Shown piece by piece: positions 60,901 to 64,000 of a stretch of DNA of 64,000 nucleotides. The DNA comes from Protonemura montana. Lineage: Eukaryota > Arthropoda > Insecta > Plecoptera > Nemouridae. Location of the stretch: contig OX387604.1 in the NCBI GenBank assembly GCA_947568835.1, positions 26,255,076 through 26,319,075 of the forward strand, in the 5' to 3' direction. Position 1 is the first letter of the stretch. Each line of letters starts with the position of its first letter. The position numbers and the translations under genes were made by a program. Under the pieces are notes generated by a model that ran no database searches, was not told the DNA's origin, and saw nothing but the letters and a program-made list of their open reading frames with translations.

Positions 60901-63900
60901 GAGGTTTTTTAGGGAAGCTACCATTGAAACTTGTTCAATGTTCAGTTTAACAAGTGGTAGGTGTCGCTCTTACTGCCATACAATGTATTTCATGGTGGCA
61001 TTTATGTAAAATATTGATTTGTGCTATTAATTTTGTTCCAAGTCCCTAACAAATACCGATGTTGAGGACCTACACTAAATATTTGCTTTATTGTAATTAT
61101 TATTGATCACTTCTTTATTAAAGATCCCAGTGCTTACCCTAAATCTTCATTCCTTTCGAATGTAGATCGCAAAACCCCTTTTTTCTATTTAGATTCATTT
61201 AGATTTAAATTCAAATAATTAGCACTAAAATTTCGATAAAACTAATGCTAAAAACACGTTTTTTCTTTTTTTCGTCACCTATGTCTGAAATCTGTTATAG
61301 ACATAATATTCTGTACTTTTTCCATAACACCGCCATAACACCGAAATCCAAAAAGCTTACCACGAAATTATCGAAATCATAACACCGTAAAATCTTGGCT
61401 CTACTAATGAGCCATTTTGATGGTATTAAAAATATGCACCAACCAATTTATTTCGATCAACATTAGAAATATGAAATGGAAATGAGTATTAAGAAAAACT
61501 ATTTGAACTGGGTTTTAAATGCTAAGTAAAGGGCTACTAAAGTGTCCTTAAGAAAAGAAAATGCTAAGTAAAGGGAAATTTTAGCAGCCCTTTACTAAGC
61601 ATTCAAAACCCAGTTCAAATAGTTTTTCTTAAAACTAGTGCTAAGGATAAATCAAGTAGATAAATCAAGTCTAAAAACAATCGGAAATGAGTATTGTTCA
61701 GTACGGAAATAAACTTGATGGAAACCTTGTCAACTAGTTGCATCTTAAAATGTACATCAACTAAAATCTTCACTCACCTTTCCACATTCGAACAGCGATT
61801 CCCTTCTTACAATCGATGAGAATCACACGACCAAGGCTGTCAGTGACAACACATAGTCGACGATTCGGTGAGATTACAAGACGATTGCCTAACCTCCAAT
61901 TATCACAGAGACCAAACCTAGAGGAATACAAGCCAGTAAGTATATAAGTCGGTAGCAATACAGTTCTGCCATTGGGTTTAAATGAATAGTCAGAGTCACA
62001 GCCCTAATGCTAAACGCCCTGCCATTGGGTTTACAGGTTAAGTCAGAGTCACAGCGCTAATGTTAAACACCCTGCTGGGTTTACAGGTTTAGTCAGAGTC
62101 ACAGCGCTAATGTTAAACGCCCTGCCATTGGGTTTACAGGTTTAGTCAGAGTCACAGCGCTAATGTTAAACGCCCTGTCATTGGGTTTACAGGTTAAGTC
62201 AGAGTCACAGCACTAATATTAAACACCCTGTCATTGGGTTTACAGGTTAAGTCAGAGTCACAGCGCTAATGTTAAACGCCCTAGCTTAGGTCAAGTCAAT
62301 GCTAACCTGCACTCCATTGTTTCAGTTGGTTCAGATGGCATTTCCTTTGGTTTATCAAGATGACTGCTCTTCCTTGCACCAGACAGCCAGCCTCTGCAAG
62401 GAATAAAAACACTGAACAAAACGCTTCTAATTCAAAGTTGCATGATATTGCTTCATGTTGGGTATTAACAGAGCTTACGGGACGGCATTGCCGATGGCAG
62501 ACTTGAGTTTGTTGGCCATCACTTTAGCTACGTCAGCTAGAACTGGAGTTGTGCCTCCTTCCAGAGAGTAGTGGAACCCAACAAAAGGTTTCTTTCCAGA
62601 TGAAATTACCAGCGATGTTTGAGGAGCACTCGATCGATACCACGAATCAAATCCACCACAAACTGAAGCAGTCATCAGGTGGTCAAATGTATTCTCAGTT
62701 GAATTTCCTACCACTTCACAATCTGTTACCAACTCCTGCTCAGTAAAACCAAACTTCTTCAAGCCTAACGGAGGCGCCTGAATTACTTCCATACAGTTGG
62801 CTTGCACTGCAAAAAACAAATTTATTAATCTTACTGTAAGAAAGTCAGCCAATATAAATCGATTGAGGATCCAAGATATTGCTGCGTTGTAAAATAGAAC
62901 GGGTGTTTTCAACAACGTTTGATTCAACTGCAAGAAGTTGCAATTATGAAGGTAAAATTTCATGTACTTTTATTAATTTGCAGTTTAATTTGATAATTTT
63001 CCTTTAGATCAAGTCAATTCGAAAAGCGTTACAGTTTTTAGAAACAAATGCTGTTAATTGCTACACATTGACATCTGTCACTAATGACCTGAGAGAAGTT
63101 CAGATTAATTAACATAAATTGACTTTGGAGCCACTAATAAAATCATAAATAAAATCTATATAAAACTAAATATGGTATTCAGATGAAGGTGATGATAGTA
63201 TACCTCTGGCCAGCTGGTTGCGACAAGCACGTAGAGTTTGGAACAAACCAAAGCCAGGAATGATGCAAACTACCGATGAATAAACGGCGTAAATTTCCTC
63301 CGTTGGTTCTGGAGACGTAGTGTCGTGAGGAGTTTGGAAAGTCTGGCACTTGAGATGTTTCACAGGTTCATTATGAAGCATTTCACTTACAAGAAGATCA
63401 CAATTCTGTCAACAACAAATGATGGTTAAAAAAACCGACAAAAATGATATCGCAGAATCTGATTCTTTGGGGGCCCTGTCATTTATAGCTCTGGTTCAAT
63501 CTGTCAATTTGCTTCATGTTTCTAGAAATGAGTTACTTCATCACAGTTTTGATCCTAGATTTCTTAGACATTATTTAATCAGAGGACCTACTGGTGTAAA
63601 ATTTAGTTGGGAGTCTGGCACAAGCCAGTCTAATGATAAGTCACCTCAGATAAGAAGGATATCAAAATGTTTTATTTCTAAAACCGTAAAAGGGGTGTAA
63701 AAAAGTAAACTGGCTGCTCCTTTGATCTCTGTACCGCACTAAGTAAGGTGGAGTGAAAGTATCTCAAATATTTTACCCGTATTCTGGTAACCAGAATCCA
63801 AGTGGGATTATATTTCTCTTGTGAAATTAGTGAAAGCCTTTACAATAATCTGTTAGGTATCTCCAGTCCAGGCACCTTGAATTTTGTACCATTTATACTT

Positions 63901-64000
63901 ACTTCCGTGTAAAACCGAACGCAACCCGATGAAAATCCAGCAACAATACAAGTCCAATCCGGCCCACAATAAGATCTCTTGCCCTGAGAAATCAATGGCA
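51989..64000 (-). CDS. RAB3GAP2: RAB3GAP2, non-catalytic subunit of Rab3 GTPase-activating complex (5' end outside window)
   Basis: Eighteen minus-strand exons: 63903-63983, 63204-63405, 62479-62806, 62307-62393, 61778-61917, 59624-59810, 58999-59139, 58651-58898, 57863-58252, 57079-57279, 56109-56266, 55770-55969, 55217-55677, 54959-55140, 54258-54488, 52927-53231, 52293-52448 and 51989-52144. They give about 1,284 residues; human RAB3GAP2 has about 1,390, so roughly 90 N-terminal residues are missing. Matches span the family: [105 protein letters not shown], and [14 protein letters not shown] near the end. With RAB3GAP1 it acts on Rab3 and as exchange factor for Rab18 at membranes. The exon at 54959 appears to end in a GC donor. 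My count leaves exon 52927-53231 one base short of its expected frame, which may be a counting slip or a real indel. Confidence 0.94.
52449..52926. other. RAB3GAP2 intron (penultimate region)
   Basis: AT-rich with (AT)n at 52640-52652; no element recognised. Confidence 0.5.
53768..54230. repeat. 84-bp tandem array joined to a LINE-like 3' tail
   Basis: Four copies of an 84-bp unit (TATCATAGTTTGTAGGTATG ... CATTATTACTATATTAG) at 53768-54110 run into CTGACGATCCCTAATGGGAT, TTGTAAATG, AATAAAAGCCAATAAA and (AATC)n, a typical 3' end of a non-LTR element. Inside a RAB3GAP2 intron. Confidence 0.85.
54954..54959 (-). other. Inferred second GC splice donor
   Basis: The RAB3GAP2 exon 54959-55140 ends ATGGAG/GCAGGT. 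Only a break after GAG gives phase 0, which the next exon (GTG ATT TGT, translating [13 protein letters not shown]) requires. The GT four bases on would give phase 1 and the wrong frame. Confidence 0.6.
56281..56435 (+). mobile_element. Two tandem 5S-like SINE heads beside a RAB3GAP2 acceptor
   Basis: Two copies of the head unit (AAGCAACACTGCGCTGGGTC, GTATTGGATGGGTGACC) begin about 15 bp from the acceptor of exon 56109-56266, antisense to the gene. The intron branch point therefore probably lies in SINE-derived sequence. Confidence 0.85.
56436..56820 (-). repeat. 36-bp tandem expansion of an internal SINE segment
   Basis: About seven copies of GAGAGGTTGATAAGCAAGGC GAGTGAAGTTGCTGTC (36 bp), the stretch found once in each normal minus-strand SINE. 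SINE-body sequence flanks both sides. Confidence 0.9.
57475..57695. mobile_element. Fold-back element, RAB3GAP2 intron
   Basis: Arms AACTATTTCAACTGGGTTTT ... GTAACTTGTACCTGTTACTT and their reverse complement surround a 50-bp centre. Both arms carry the TGAAGA / GTAAC stem / GAAACGT motif (57526-57560 minus, 57606-57640 plus). It continues as TTAAAACTAGTGCTAAG, shared with the element at 61492. Confidence 0.8.
58363..58635. mobile_element. Second copy of the fold-back MITE, left arm truncated
   Basis: About 90% identical by eye to the centre and right arm of the element at 45723-46117 (TATCAATCGTTGAGGTAAAC, GTGATGTTCCGGTACTCTGC, ACCTATAACCTACACTCAAC). It occupies most of the 398-bp RAB3GAP2 intron 58253-58650 and ends 15 bp from the donor. 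Confidence 0.88.
60028..61403. mobile_element. Non-autonomous hAT transposon with terminal repeats and 8-bp target duplication
   Basis: The ends are TAGAGCCACGATTATATGGT and, reverse-complemented, TAGAGCCAAGATTTTACGGT. Both are flanked by the identical 8-mer CTAATGAG (60020-60027 and 61404-61411). Inside, 60650-60790 encodes a BED/CGGBP1-like zinc-finger piece ([27 protein letters not shown]), and about 60870-60915 encodes [13 protein letters not shown], the start of the hAT C-terminal dimerisation region. The transposase core between them is gone, so the 1376-bp element is an internally deleted derivative. It sits in the RAB3GAP2 intron 59811-61777. Confidence 0.9.
61492..61665. mobile_element. 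Second fold-back element of the AACTGGGTTTT family
   Basis: AAACTATTTGAACTGGGTTT TAAATGCTAAGTAAAGGGCT is mirrored by its reverse complement at 61570-61635, followed by TTAAAACTAGTGCTAAG as in the copy at 57475. It lies in the same intron as the hAT element, 80 bp away. Confidence 0.8.
61985..62290. repeat. About 53-bp minisatellite in a RAB3GAP2 intron
   Basis: Five to six copies of CCCTGCCATTGGGTTTACAG GTTNAGTCAGAGTCACAGCG CTAATGTTAAACG, ending 17 bp from the donor of exon 62307-62393. Confidence 0.9.

Noticed and set aside
63419-63700. 93-codon plus-strand frame in a RAB3GAP2 intron
   Set aside because: No known domain; may be a decayed element, but nothing supports a gene.

Overview
This is a window of nuclear DNA from an animal, most likely an arthropod. 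The genes are split by spliceosomal introns, the sequence is AT-rich, and there are many SINE, MITE and minisatellite repeats. The arthropod call rests mainly on a clear homologue of Expansion, an MH2-domain (Smad-like) protein known from Drosophila. The species cannot be named from the sequence.

Layout, left to right. (1) 20-215, minus: one exon of a carboxylesterase-like alpha/beta hydrolase that runs off the left edge. (2) 2762-16963, minus: a complete nine-exon Expansion-type gene (462 aa). All exon phases agree if intron 5 is a GC-AG intron. (3) 17.0-30.6 kb: no gene recognised; it holds several short-period minisatellites and copies of a 5S-rRNA-headed SINE. (4) 30683-32907, plus: a three-exon gene for a 663-aa TPR-like helical-repeat protein of unknown function. 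(5) 33.2-42.8 kb: repeats only, namely tRNA-headed SINE pieces, 5S-headed SINEs with tandemly multiplied heads, a cluster of composite SINEs at 36.6-39.4 kb carrying five CTCF-like motifs and strong hairpins, and the 3' end of a non-LTR retrotransposon. (6) 42823-44346, plus: an unbroken reading frame for the spliceosomal protein RED/IK. (7) 45527-51718, minus: a complete seven-exon mitochondrial Hsp40 gene (DNAJA3/Tid1). (8) 51989 to the right edge, minus: RAB3GAP2, the non-catalytic subunit of Rab3GAP, with 18 exons here and its N-terminus beyond the window. Its introns hold a hAT transposon with an intact 8-bp target duplication, two fold-back families and several tandem repeats.

The genes look like unrelated housekeeping or developmental loci with no operon-like link. 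DNAJA3 and RAB3GAP2 lie head to tail about 270 bp apart. The less ordinary material is in the repeats: a SINE joined to a 5S rRNA promoter that keeps a 62-codon frame in most copies, repeated tandem growth of that promoter head, a SINE family carrying insulator-like motifs, and a MITE that makes up most of one RAB3GAP2 intron.
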